DNA from: Trichodesmium sp. MAG_R04
GTDB lineage: Bacteria > Cyanobacteriota > Cyanobacteriia > Cyanobacteriales > Microcoleaceae
Reading direction: 5' to 3'
DNA: 5,451 bases
Assembly (NCBI GenBank): GCA_023356515.1
Contig: JAKQYG010000300.1
Location: forward strand, 1 to 5,451
The first letter of the stretch is position 1; each line of letters starts with the position of its first letter. Of this stretch, positions 1 to 5,353 are shown one piece after another. The translations under genes and the position numbers were made by a program. Under the pieces are notes generated by a model, which was given only the letters and a program-made list of their open reading frames with translations, was not told the DNA's origin and made no database searches.

Positions 1-122
1 TTCGCAGCATCAATGGCCCCTTCAGCTGCGCCAGCTCCAATCAGAGTATGAACCTCATCAATAACTAGGATAACATTACCCGCAGAGCGAATTTCATCCA
101 TAATTTTCTTGAGACGTTCCAT
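1..122 (-). pseudogene. clpC: ClpC-type Clp protease ATPase subunit, internal fragment
   Basis: Read on the minus strand from 122 down to the window edge, this gives 40 uninterrupted codons that match the first ATPase domain of cyanobacterial ClpC. They include the Walker B segment (VILVIDEVH) and the following TLIGAGAAEGAIDAA stretch, where the acidic pair coordinates ATP hydrolysis. ClpC is a cytosolic AAA+ unfoldase that feeds substrates to the ClpP protease. In the family the residues just before ERLKKIMDEI are part of a long domain (GEFEERLK...), but here the match stops dead at about 120-122 and aldo/keto reductase sequence begins. The ATG at 122-120 is therefore not a true start; it falls where a Glu codon is expected. 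The gene continues or ends beyond position 1, which I cannot see. It may be the broken edge of a clpC copy, or part of an assembly chimera. The family call is firm; whether it is a pseudogene is inference. Confidence 0.85.
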
Positions 123-728
123 ATTGATGTTTATTATTTGCATAACCCAGAAACTCAATTAGGAATTATTTCTACGGATGAATTTTATCGTCGTCTGAAA
201 GCAGTTTTTTCAGTGCTAGAAAAAGCTGCTGATGCTGGTAAAATAACTGCTTATGGCATAGCTACTTGGCAAGGTTTTAGGGTGCCACCAACAGATTTAA
301 AACATATTGACTTAAGTAAAACTAAATCTATTGCTCAAGAAATAGCTGGGGGAAAAGGCGATCGCTTCCAATTTATCCAACTACCAGTTAACTTAGCAAT
401 GCTGGAAGCAGTTATTACTCCTACTCAATTTGTAGATGGCAAAATTTTACCTGCTATTACTGCGGCAAACGAACTGGGAATTAAGGCGATCGCCAGTGCT
501 TCTATTGCTCAAGCTAAAAATCTCAAGCAGTTTCCCCAAAAAATTATGACTGCCCTTACTGAAAGACTGAAAACAAATGCACTATCTGCTCTCCAATTTA
601 CCCGGAGTGTTCCTGGTTTATGCTCGGCTCTGGTGGGGATGAAATCTCCTGGCCATGTGGCGGAAAATTTAACATTAACGAGTATTCCTCTATTAGATGC
701 TGCTGACTTTGCTGAGTTGATAGGTTGA
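123..728 (+). pseudogene. Aldo/keto reductase, N-terminally truncated
   Basis: The frame reads IDVYYLHNPETQLGI from 123 onward and runs open to the stop at 726-728. This is the middle and C-terminal part of a cyanobacterial aldo/keto reductase, an NADPH-dependent cytosolic oxidoreductase with a TIM-barrel fold. The His of the YLHNPE segment corresponds to the active-site His of the catalytic tetrad. Later blocks typical of these proteins are present (LGIKAIASASIAQA, then RSVPGLCSALVGMKSP, then HVAENL). About 200 residues remain where the family usually has about 310-340, so the first 130 or so, with the tetrad Asp, Tyr and Lys, are absent. A TTG at 138 or the open frame back to 69 could formally start a protein, but there is no ribosome binding site and the upstream codons are antisense clpC. 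Everything after the junction is undamaged, so the break is either recent or an assembly join. The substrate is unknown. Confidence 0.85.
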
Positions 729-744
729 TAGGTTAAATCATAAA

Positions 745-866
745 CCTATAGGACTTACCTATGAAGGTTATTGGTATGGTATGTTTTGCTGACGCAAAAT
801 GGAAAACCCTAGGGCAACGGACTAATGCTCTATATATAGTACCTTTGCCTAAGTCCTGAGCCTATA
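745..866. repeat. MITE-like inverted-repeat element
   Basis: AGGACTTA (750-757) and its exact reverse complement TAAGTCCT (850-857) bound a segment of about 108 bases. With gaps, similarity extends inward (an AAGGT block on both arms) and outward (CCTATA on the left, GCCTATA on the right). Inside lie a perfect 6-bp hairpin TTTTGC/GCAAAA (784-799), the palindrome CCCTAGGG (807-814) and CTATATATAG (830-839). No coding frame is evident. Small non-coding elements with AGGACTTA-like ends are, as I recall, common in cyanobacterial intergenic DNA, which suggests a miniature element moved by a transposase supplied elsewhere. No clear target-site duplication can be assigned. Confidence 0.5.
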
Positions 867-1419
867 TATAAGCTAATGCGCATTTTAAATGGGTATTAGT
901 AAGTTAGAATTGAGAATTTAGAAGGGTTTTTCTCTGAACGAGGCATACAAAAATAAATCGTTTAAATGCACAAAAGCTCACATGGGATTCTACCTTGGTG
1001 AGGTACACCTATCCTATGCAAGATGCCTGCACTGAGAATATTTAGCATACATCCGCACGACAAAATATAGTACATAAAGAGGGGAAAACTTGAGTAAGTA
1101 TTTAGACTTATAGTATGGGGTAGGAGGAGGTCACAAATCAATAGGTTAATAACTCACGCTCACTCTATTTTTTTTGTGATGTGGGTTAAAAAGCTTACCC
1201 CAAAATAAGTTTGAACTTGCTTGTGACTCCTGCCCTATTCCGTGAATGCTTCATATAATAATATCAAGTTGCCGGAACTCACCCATAGACCAATTCAAAA
1301 ATTGCCAAAGTTTCTCTATCACTTGAGCGATCGCAAAGGGTCACGGAGTTCTATGGCATCTTAATCATTGCCTAGTGGTTAATTCTGCTATTATTTATCC
1401 TTGATTATTATAGAAAACT
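867..1419. other. Long intergenic region, no gene recognised
   Basis: I read all six frames between the MITE-like element and the end of the RPI-repeat gene. All have frequent stops, and no segment resembles a protein family I know. The region holds one HIP1 site (1327-1334), an imperfect inverted-repeat pair listed separately (1117-1237), and AT-rich filler. No tRNA or rRNA structure was seen, and no convincing terminator follows the minus-strand gene that ends at 1420. Confidence 0.6.
1117..1237. repeat. Imperfect inverted-repeat pair, possible small element
   Basis: The left arm GGGGTAGGAGGAGGTCACAA (1117-1136) resembles the reverse complement of the right arm TTGTGACTCCTGCCCTA (1221-1237). 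TCACAA and the GGAG block match, with a 3-4 base gap between them. The inner 85 bases contain a T-rich run and GGGTTAA...TTACCCC, which could pair weakly. Similar GGAGTCA-type short repeats occur between cyanobacterial genes. This may be a degraded miniature element or chance similarity. Confidence 0.3.
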
Positions 1420-1884
1420 CTAATCTAGAAAACCCATCAAGCCTTCATTATCAATCTGATTAGAAGCAACAGGACGATTCATCATTTGTTTACTAACTTC
1501 TAGATTATTAGTACCAATAGGACGAATTCCAGAAGCAGACATTGTACTATGAACTTTTAATCCACTAACTACTATTGGACGAATTCCAGAAGCAGACATT
1601 GTATTTTCAATTTGAAGACCAGTTGAAACTATCGGACGATTGGAAATTGTTCTATTATATTTAAGATTAGTTGTACCAATAGGACGATTTCCAGGTAATG
1701 CTAATTTTCCTGAATCTTGAGTCCTTTGTGTTTGTCTTGTTTCTACTGGTTTGGTCTCTACTTGTAAAGTGGTGCGTTGTTGAGACCCTTGCTCTAATTT
1801 TGTTGGCTGACTACTTTGAGTATTAAGTTTGGTACTAGTATCAGTAGTTTGATTAGTTTCTGTCATAATTCCATTTATACTCAT
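1420..1884 (-). CDS. RPI-repeat protein of unknown function
   Basis: A 154-residue protein with no recognised enzyme domain. Residues 1-58 are rich in Thr, Gln, Ser and Lys with almost no hydrophobic residues, so this part is probably disordered. There is no signal peptide or membrane segment. Residues 59-154 carry five units centred on RPI/RPV at 67, 83, 102, 121 and 137, spaced 16, 19, 19 and 16 residues. The unit is roughly (N/I)RPI-x2-(S/N)-(G/N)-L-x-(V/I)-x3-(M/I)-S. The two central units share the 9-residue block TMSASGIRP. The protein ends in an acidic-hydrophobic tail, EGLMGFLD. I have a vague memory of similar repeat proteins ending in MGFLD in cyanobacteria, but no known function. 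The ATG at 1884 is preferred because GGAGA lies 9 bases upstream; Met7 is an alternative. It is transcribed away from the TnpA relic and stands alone. Repetitive, low-complexity composition suggests a scaffold, adhesin-like or peptide-precursor role, all speculative. Confidence 0.75.
   Translation of the reverse strand: MSINGIMTETNQTTDTSTKLNTQSSQPTKLEQGSQQRTTLQVETKPVETRQTQRTQDSGKLALPGNRPIGTTNLKYNRTISNRPIVSTGLQIENTMSASGIRPIVVSGLKVHSTMSASGIRPIGTNNLEVSKQMMNRPVASNQIDNEGLMGFLD
1520..1603. repeat. Two identical 27-bp direct repeats within the RPI-repeat gene
   Basis: Positions 1520-1546 and 1577-1603 are identical over 27 bases, offset by 57 bp (19 codons). They encode the repeated TMSASGIRP segment. 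A separate 15-base identity, GTACCAATAGGACGA, is found at 1511-1525 and 1673-1687. Identity at third codon positions points to recent duplication or gene conversion of repeat units. Confidence 0.9.
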
Positions 1885-1893
1885 AATTTAACA

Positions 1894-1898
1894 TCTCC
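1894..1898 (-). promoter_or_regulatory. Ribosome binding site of the RPI-repeat gene
   Basis: GGAGA on the minus strand lies 9 bases before the ATG at 1884. It supports that start over the internal Met codon six residues later. Confidence 0.6.
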
Positions 1899-2130
1899 AT
1901 CATTAAAATTGGTTTATTTTAATAAATAATCAGAACCACTACTTTTTGCTTTTTGGCCTTCTGAGAAGAGTAATTCTTAATTTTTAATAAACCTGTAGCT
2001 ATTTTAACCATATTTAAAGAAAAAAAAAAGTTTTGTTAAAAAATACAATATTTGCAATATAGTAGTCCTGTTATTCCGTCGGACTAGAGGAGCTTTAAGG
2101 ATAGGATACCTTTCTACCCTATTTTTTATA
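1899..2130. other. AT-rich intergenic region upstream of the RPI-repeat gene
   Basis: No gene is seen. The region holds a run of ten A (2020-2029) and a TAGTCC/GGACTA stem (2063-2068 with 2081-2086, 12-base loop). The stem lies on the 5' side of the TnpA relic and might be a remnant of its left-end hairpin. The promoter of the minus-strand gene should be here, but I find no well-spaced -35/-10 pair. Confidence 0.45.
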
Positions 2131-2428
2131 TTTAGGGTTTGCTGATTGATTCTTGAAGCTTTGGCAGATAAAGACTTTAGCCTGAAGGATACTAGAGTTT
2201 AATGGAGAAGCCGATCATGTTCATACAGCTATGGAATACCCACCCAAATTGTCCATATCTCAAATAGTCAATCATCTTAAGGGTGTTTCCAGTAGATTAT
2301 ATGGGGCAGCAGCATATAAAAAACTGGACAAAACCTCTCTTTGAAGTCCTTCATATTTTGTGGCTTCAGTTGGAGGTGCACCACTTGAAACTTTTAAAAA
2401 GTACATTCAAATTCAATTGTCTCCTTAA
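2131..2428 (+). pseudogene. tnpA: IS200/IS605-family TnpA (Y1 HUH transposase) relic
   Basis: From 2189 the frame reads ILEFNGEADHVH, then EYPPKLSISQIVNHLKGVSS, then (after a stop) SPSYFVASVGGAPLE and KKYIQ, ending at TAA 2426-2428. These are diagnostic blocks of Y1 transposases, which cut and rejoin single-stranded DNA at the ends of IS200/IS605 elements. The HUH pair is DHVH (2213-2224), and the catalytic Tyr is the Y of KKYIQ (2402-2404). The gene is broken. TGA at 2342-2344 replaces the Trp of the usual LWSPSYF. Upstream, a weaker match (LILEALADKD, 2146-2175) sits in another frame, implying a frameshift near 2185-2195, and it has a further stop at 2143-2145. The N-terminal third with the YHxVF-type block is not recognisable. 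The TnpA identity is confident from 2189; the upstream part is tentative. Confidence 0.85.
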
Positions 2429-2446
2429 AAGGGGCAGGCTTTAAAC

Positions 2447-2467
2447 CCATTTTTCTTCTAAAAATGG
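2447..2467 (+). repeat. Hairpin just after the TnpA relic (possible IS right end)
   Basis: CCATTTTT (2447-2454) pairs perfectly with AAAAATGG (2460-2467) across a 5-base loop. IS200/IS605 elements carry a hairpin close behind tnpA that the transposase recognises, and this one begins 18 bases after the stop codon. The A/T-rich stem and the lack of a following T-run argue against an intrinsic terminator. Its assignment as the element's right end is inference. Confidence 0.45.
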
Positions 2468-2505
2468 TCAGGATAGCTGTCTGAAATTAATAACTGATAA
2501 GTGAA

Positions 2506-3297
2506 ATGACGATACGAACAAACATTCCTACTCTTATAGCTCTTGACTTTGATGGCGTTTTATGCAATGGGTTGATTGAATATTTTCAAACGGCTTGGCG
2601 TACTTACTCTCAAATTTGGCAGCTATCGGATGAAATACCTAGTAATGATTTGGTAGAAAAATTTTATCGGTTGCGTCCTGTTATTGAAACTGGTTGGGAA
2701 ATGCCAGTTTTGATTCGGGCTTTAATATTAGGTATTGGGGAAGAGGCTATTTTTCAGGAATGGCAGGCGATCGCTGAAAAGATTGTTATTGAAGAAAATC
2801 TAGCTGGAGCAGAAATAAGTCGTTGTTTGGATCGTACCAGGGATGAATGGATAGGAAAAGATTTGGAAGGGTGGTTGTCTTTACATCAATTTTATCCAGG
2901 GGTTGTGGAAAGGTTAAGGGAGTTGATACTCTCAGAGGTCAAACCTGTTATTGTGACAACTAAGGAGGGAAGGTTTGTTCGTTCCTTGTTGGAAAAAGAA
3001 GGTGTTAATTTACCGGAAGTGGATATTATTGGTAAAGAATCTAAACGTCGGAAATCTGAAACTCTGAGAATTTTACTGGCAGAACTAGGTGTGGGAACAA
3101 CTATTTGGTTTGTTGAAGATAGATTGAAAACTTTACTTTCTGTACAAAAACAATTAGATTTAAAAGGGGTAGAATTATTTTTGGCAGACTGGGGCTATAA
3201 TACTCAGAAAGAACGAGATTCTGTGACTCAATATCCACCTATTCGTTTATTGTCTTCTGCTCAGTTTTGTCAAGATTTTTCTAAATGGAAAATTTGA
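2506..3297 (+). CDS. HAD-superfamily hydrolase
   Basis: A 263-residue soluble protein with the haloacid dehalogenase signature. Motif I is LDFDGVLCNG (nucleophile Asp14, acid/base Asp16). Motif II is in VIVTTKEGR (Thr151 or Thr152). A motif III Lys lies within residues 177-183 (KESKRRK). Motif IV is WFVEDR (Glu204-Asp205), which binds Mg2+. Residues 21-135 between motifs I and II form a large, mostly helical cap of type C1. HAD enzymes of this kind usually hydrolyse phosphate esters in the cytosol; the substrate here cannot be read from sequence. The ATG at 2506 is the first start after an in-frame TAA at 2491-2493 and gives a normal lead into motif I, although no strong ribosome binding site precedes it. 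The gene follows the TnpA relic by 77 bases and is followed 90 bases later by nurA on the same strand, suggesting an operon and possibly a DNA-end-related role, which is speculative. A HIP1 site lies inside it. Confidence 0.88.
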   Translation: MTIRTNIPTLIALDFDGVLCNGLIEYFQTAWRTYSQIWQLSDEIPSNDLVEKFYRLRPVIETGWEMPVLIRALILGIGEEAIFQEWQAIAEKIVIEENLAGAEISRCLDRTRDEWIGKDLEGWLSLHQFYPGVVERLRELILSEVKPVIVTTKEGRFVRSLLEKEGVNLPEVDIIGKESKRRKSETLRILLAELGVGTTIWFVEDRLKTLLSVQKQLDLKGVELFLADWGYNTQKERDSVTQYPPIRLLSSAQFCQDFSKWKI

Positions 3298-3370
3298 GGG
3301 GCTGCTAAACATCCTAACTTCAAGAAAAGGGTAAATAACGGCTACAGTGGCAGTGCTGAGTTTATAAAAT

Positions 3371-3376
3371 AGGAAA
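3371..3376 (+). promoter_or_regulatory. Likely ribosome binding site of nurA
   Basis: AGGAAA lies 11 bases before the ATG at 3388. It is a moderate Shine-Dalgarno match and the only purine-rich site near that start. Confidence 0.45.
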
Positions 3377-3387
3377 CGAAAATTATT

Positions 3388-4602
3388 ATGCTAGACTTAA
3401 CAAAACTAGCACAACAAATGCAAGGGATGAGTCAACATCTAACGAAAGAAGCGATCGCTGCTCAAAATAGATTAGATATAGCTCAAAAATTATTGGAAGA
3501 GGCAAAAAATGAACAAGGAAAGTTATTAGAGTTAGAGAAAAGTTGGTGCGATCGCATACTTTTTAATCCTGCTATTCCTATAGAATCTTTAGATATTTAT
3601 CCTCTAATTAATCCTCCTCCCAAAAATCATACGGTATTTGCTACGGATGGTTCTCAAATAGCACCGAGTCACCATGAAATTGCCTATTGTTATTTGTTAA
3701 ATATTGGGCGAGTAATGTTGCATTATGGGGAAGGTCGTTATCCCCTTTTAGATAGTATTCCAGAAATTTTTTATGCAGCAGAGGACCTTTATATTTCTCG
3801 ACAATGGGGTATTAAAACAGAAGAATGGATGGGTTATCAACGGACTATTTCTGAGGCTTTGATTTTGTCTGAATTGGGTTGTAAATGGGTGCAAAATAAT
3901 TCTGATCAGTTGGCTTCTCCAGTATTAGCAATGGTTGATGGTTCTCTGATTTATTGGTTTTTGGAATCTTTGCCTTCTGAAGCACGAAATAGAATTTTAA
4001 ATCCGATTTTAGATGCTTGGAATAAGTTAAGGTTAGCTGGTATTCCTTTGATAGGTTATTTGAGTGCTTCTCGCAGTAATGAAAGTTTATCTTTTTTACG
4101 TTTGAAGGCTTGTATTTATGATGAACCTGATTGTATCAGTAATTGTCCGAATGTTGGGTTAGGGGGATTTGGTTTTACGGAAAAAGCTCCTTGTCAGTCA
4201 TTTGAACCGTTGCGAGACGTGATATTTTGGAGTTCAATATTGAGACCTGGGCAAAGAAGTCCTTTATGGCAATCTTCGGCTAGAATTTTGGATTTATACG
4301 GGGAGAATACTATTTATTTTTGTTATGTGAATGTGGGTACGGAGGTTGCTAGAATTGATATTCCGGAATGGGTGGCTGAGAATGAAGAAATGTTGGAGTT
4401 AGTGTTAGGAATGATGTTGGCTCAAGTGCAAAAGGGTTATGGTTATCCGGTGGCATTGGCGGAAGCTCATAATCAGGCAGTGGTTAGGGGTGGCGATCGC
4501 GCCAGTTTTTTTGCTTTGTTGGAACAGGAAATGATTAAGGCTGGTTTGAAAAATGTGGGAACTTCTTATAAGGAGACTCGGAAGCGGGGTAGTATTGCTT
4601 GA
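3388..4602 (+). CDS. nurA: NurA-domain DNA repair nuclease
   Basis: A 404-residue protein of the NurA family, Mn2+-dependent RNase H-like nucleases. In archaea these pair with the HerA translocase to resect DNA double-strand breaks. Residues 5-52 look helical or coiled-coil. The first active-site block is FATDGSQIAPSHHE (Asp87) and the second is AMVDGSLIYW (Asp184), together giving the two-Asp metal site. The C-terminal block AEAHNQAVVRGGDRASFF (residues 358-375) carries His361 and Asp370, in the position of the conserved C-terminal active-site region. Between them, residues 242-269 hold four cysteines in the pattern C-x6-C-x3-C-x15-C, which could bind a metal or an Fe-S cluster; this is unproven. 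No signal peptide or membrane segment is seen. The gene is intact with three HIP1 sites. It follows the HAD gene by 90 bases and is probably co-transcribed with it. No HerA ATPase is visible here, so any partner is encoded elsewhere. A TnsA-like relic follows at once. Confidence 0.87.
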   Translation: MLDLTKLAQQMQGMSQHLTKEAIAAQNRLDIAQKLLEEAKNEQGKLLELEKSWCDRILFNPAIPIESLDIYPLINPPPKNHTVFATDGSQIAPSHHEIAYCYLLNIGRVMLHYGEGRYPLLDSIPEIFYAAEDLYISRQWGIKTEEWMGYQRTISEALILSELGCKWVQNNSDQLASPVLAMVDGSLIYWFLESLPSEARNRILNPILDAWNKLRLAGIPLIGYLSASRSNESLSFLRLKACIYDEPDCISNCPNVGLGGFGFTEKAPCQSFEPLRDVIFWSSILRPGQRSPLWQSSARILDLYGENTIYFCYVNVGTEVARIDIPEWVAENEEMLELVLGMMLAQVQKGYGYPVALAEAHNQAVVRGGDRASFFALLEQEMIKAGLKNVGTSYKETRKRGSIA

Positions 4603-4621
4603 TTTTTCAGATTTGTGATGA

Positions 4622-4846
4622 AATAATTTTGAATGCTTAGACATAGTCACTGATCTCAGAGAACAATATCCGTTGCTAAATTTGGATTTAGCAATGAGTA
4701 TTGCTGATGAGATGAACATCAAGTACCCATAAGATAGCAAACACAAAACTCCTTACCACATATTTTCAGTAGAAAAAGAAGGAAAACAAACTCAAGTAGC
4801 AAAAACCATCAAACTTGCAAAAGACCTAGAAAAAAAATCTTTATAA
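4622..4846 (+). pseudogene. tnsA: TnsA-like Tn7 transposition endonuclease relic
   Basis: The frame reads DIVTDLREQYPLLNLD from 4640, then IADEMNIKYP. After a stop at 4730-4732 it continues DSKHKTPYHIFSVEKEGK and QVAKTIKLAKDLEKKSL, ending at TAA 4844-4846. This matches the TnsA core of Tn7-like transposons (V-x-DIREQ(F/Y)PLL, then IKHP, then a catalytic TDFL and a K-containing strand before a DLEKKRTLEK-like block). TnsA cuts the 5' ends of the transposon and works with TnsB. Here the TDFL block with the catalytic Asp is missing between TPY and the VEKEGK strand, one stop interrupts the frame, and the C-terminal TnsB/TnsC-contacting half is absent. In the same frame, FSDL (4604-4615) then two TGA codons precede it, possibly the remains of the SDLE motif holding the catalytic Glu. 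It starts almost at the nurA stop. The identity is read from conserved blocks I know, without an alignment. Confidence 0.75.
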
Positions 4847-4858
4847 TCAGCTACCGTT

Positions 4859-4942
4859 AGTCATCTTTAGATGACTTCTGCTATGAGCCAAGAAATTTAT
4901 TTCTTGGCGGTTCCAGAAAAGGTTCTCAAACCTTTGAACCGC
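4859..4942. repeat. Cluster of three adjacent stem-loops
   Basis: Hairpin 1: AGTCATC (4859-4865) with GATGACT (4870-4876), 4-base loop. Hairpin 2: GCCAAGAAA (4887-4895) with TTTCTTGGC (4900-4908), 4-base loop. Hairpin 3: GCGGTTC (4907-4913) and AAAGGTT (4918-4924) with AACCTTT (4929-4935) and GAACCGC (4936-4942); that is 14 perfect pairs with one 4-base bulge and a CTCA loop. ATGAG (4883-4887) could also pair with CTCAT (4965-4969), enclosing hairpins 2 and 3. No U-run follows hairpin 3, so it is not a standard terminator. Most likely it is a dispersed palindromic element or a transposon end; a structured RNA is possible. Confidence 0.7.
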
Positions 4943-4970
4943 TGTTCTAAAATCGGTCTTGAGTCTCATG

Positions 4971-5004
4971 GGTTAGCGGAGCTTTGCGTTAGCGATCGCC
5001 TAAC
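4971..5004. repeat. HIP1-centred short repeat
   Basis: GGTTAGCG (4971-4978) and GTTAGCG (4988-4994) are direct copies, followed by GCGATCGC (4992-4999) and CTAAC (5000-5004). GTTAG (4988-4992) and CTAAC flank the HIP1 core as an inverted pair. Tracts of this GTTAGCG-plus-HIP1 kind are, from memory, widespread between genes in filamentous cyanobacteria. Confidence 0.5.
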
Positions 5005-5037
5005 TATTTTTATTCAAAAAACCTTTAGTTTTCCAAG

Positions 5038-5353
5038 TCAAATAACCTTTATTTTAATTGAAGGATATTTCAATTGGTCGGTTAGATATTTTGATAATAA
5101 TCTGTGCTTAACTTGATAAATACTTTGGCCTATTTTAGAAGCAATTTTTTTTAAGAAGTTCCACACTAACATTGCACAAGCAATATGATTCTCTTGAATT
5201 ATTCGCAAACGACACTGACACGCGTCCTAAACCTGTTAATTGCTTAATTTATCTGTGAAATTATTCGATTTTCCATCGAGTTTGAGATTCAAAGTCTACA
5301 TCATCTTTTGATGATGGATTTAGGTTATTAGTAACCCACATTCCGCACTTCAT
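5038..5353 (-). pseudogene. DDE transposase C-terminal relic (IS4/IS701-like)
   Basis: Read on the minus strand from 5353: WVTNNLNPSS, then RWKIE-stop-FHR-stop-IKQLTGL. After a frame change near 5221-5227 it continues CQCRLRIIQENHIACAMLVW, then IGQSIYQVKHRLLSKYL, and stops at 5040-5038. This is the C-terminal part of cyanobacterial cut-and-paste transposases, whose usual motif is RWKIEEFHREIKQLTG. The catalytic Glu region (the third acidic residue of DDE, close to this motif) is hit directly, because both Glu codons in EFHRE have become TAA (5261-5263 and 5249-5251). With two nonsense codons and a frameshift, the gene is dead. The earlier two thirds lie beyond the window or are decayed: a hint (SLE..., then FYLIK) can be read at about 5385-5435, too weak to claim. 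The assignment to the IS4/IS701 type is from memory of family motifs. The C-terminus itself looks complete. Confidence 0.8.

Noticed and set aside
138..140. TTG as a true start of a short aldo/keto reductase
   Set aside because: Recognisable reductase sequence begins upstream at 123, there is no ribosome binding site, and the missing N-terminus holds most of the active site.
1480..1700. Regularly spaced repeats as a CRISPR array
   Set aside because: The repeats are in frame with a protein, spacing is 57 bp or irregular, the copies diverge, and the intervening segments are also similar to each other.
2342..2344. TGA read as Trp (alternative genetic code)
   Set aside because: The intact genes here use TGA as their stop codon (3295-3297 and 4600-4602), and the transposase has another frameshift, so simple decay explains it.
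4405..4746. Minus-strand open frame of 113 codons
   Set aside because: It is the antisense of the nurA 3' end and the TnsA relic, both of which have clear family motifs on the plus strand.
4871..5116. Plus-strand open frame of 81 codons
   Set aside because: It crosses the three-hairpin cluster and the HIP1 repeat, then runs antisense to the DDE transposase relic. It has no ribosome binding site and no family resemblance.
5299..5316. Hairpin CATCATC/GATGATG as a terminator
   Set aside because: It falls inside the transposase relic coding for SSKDDV, and no T-run follows on either strand.
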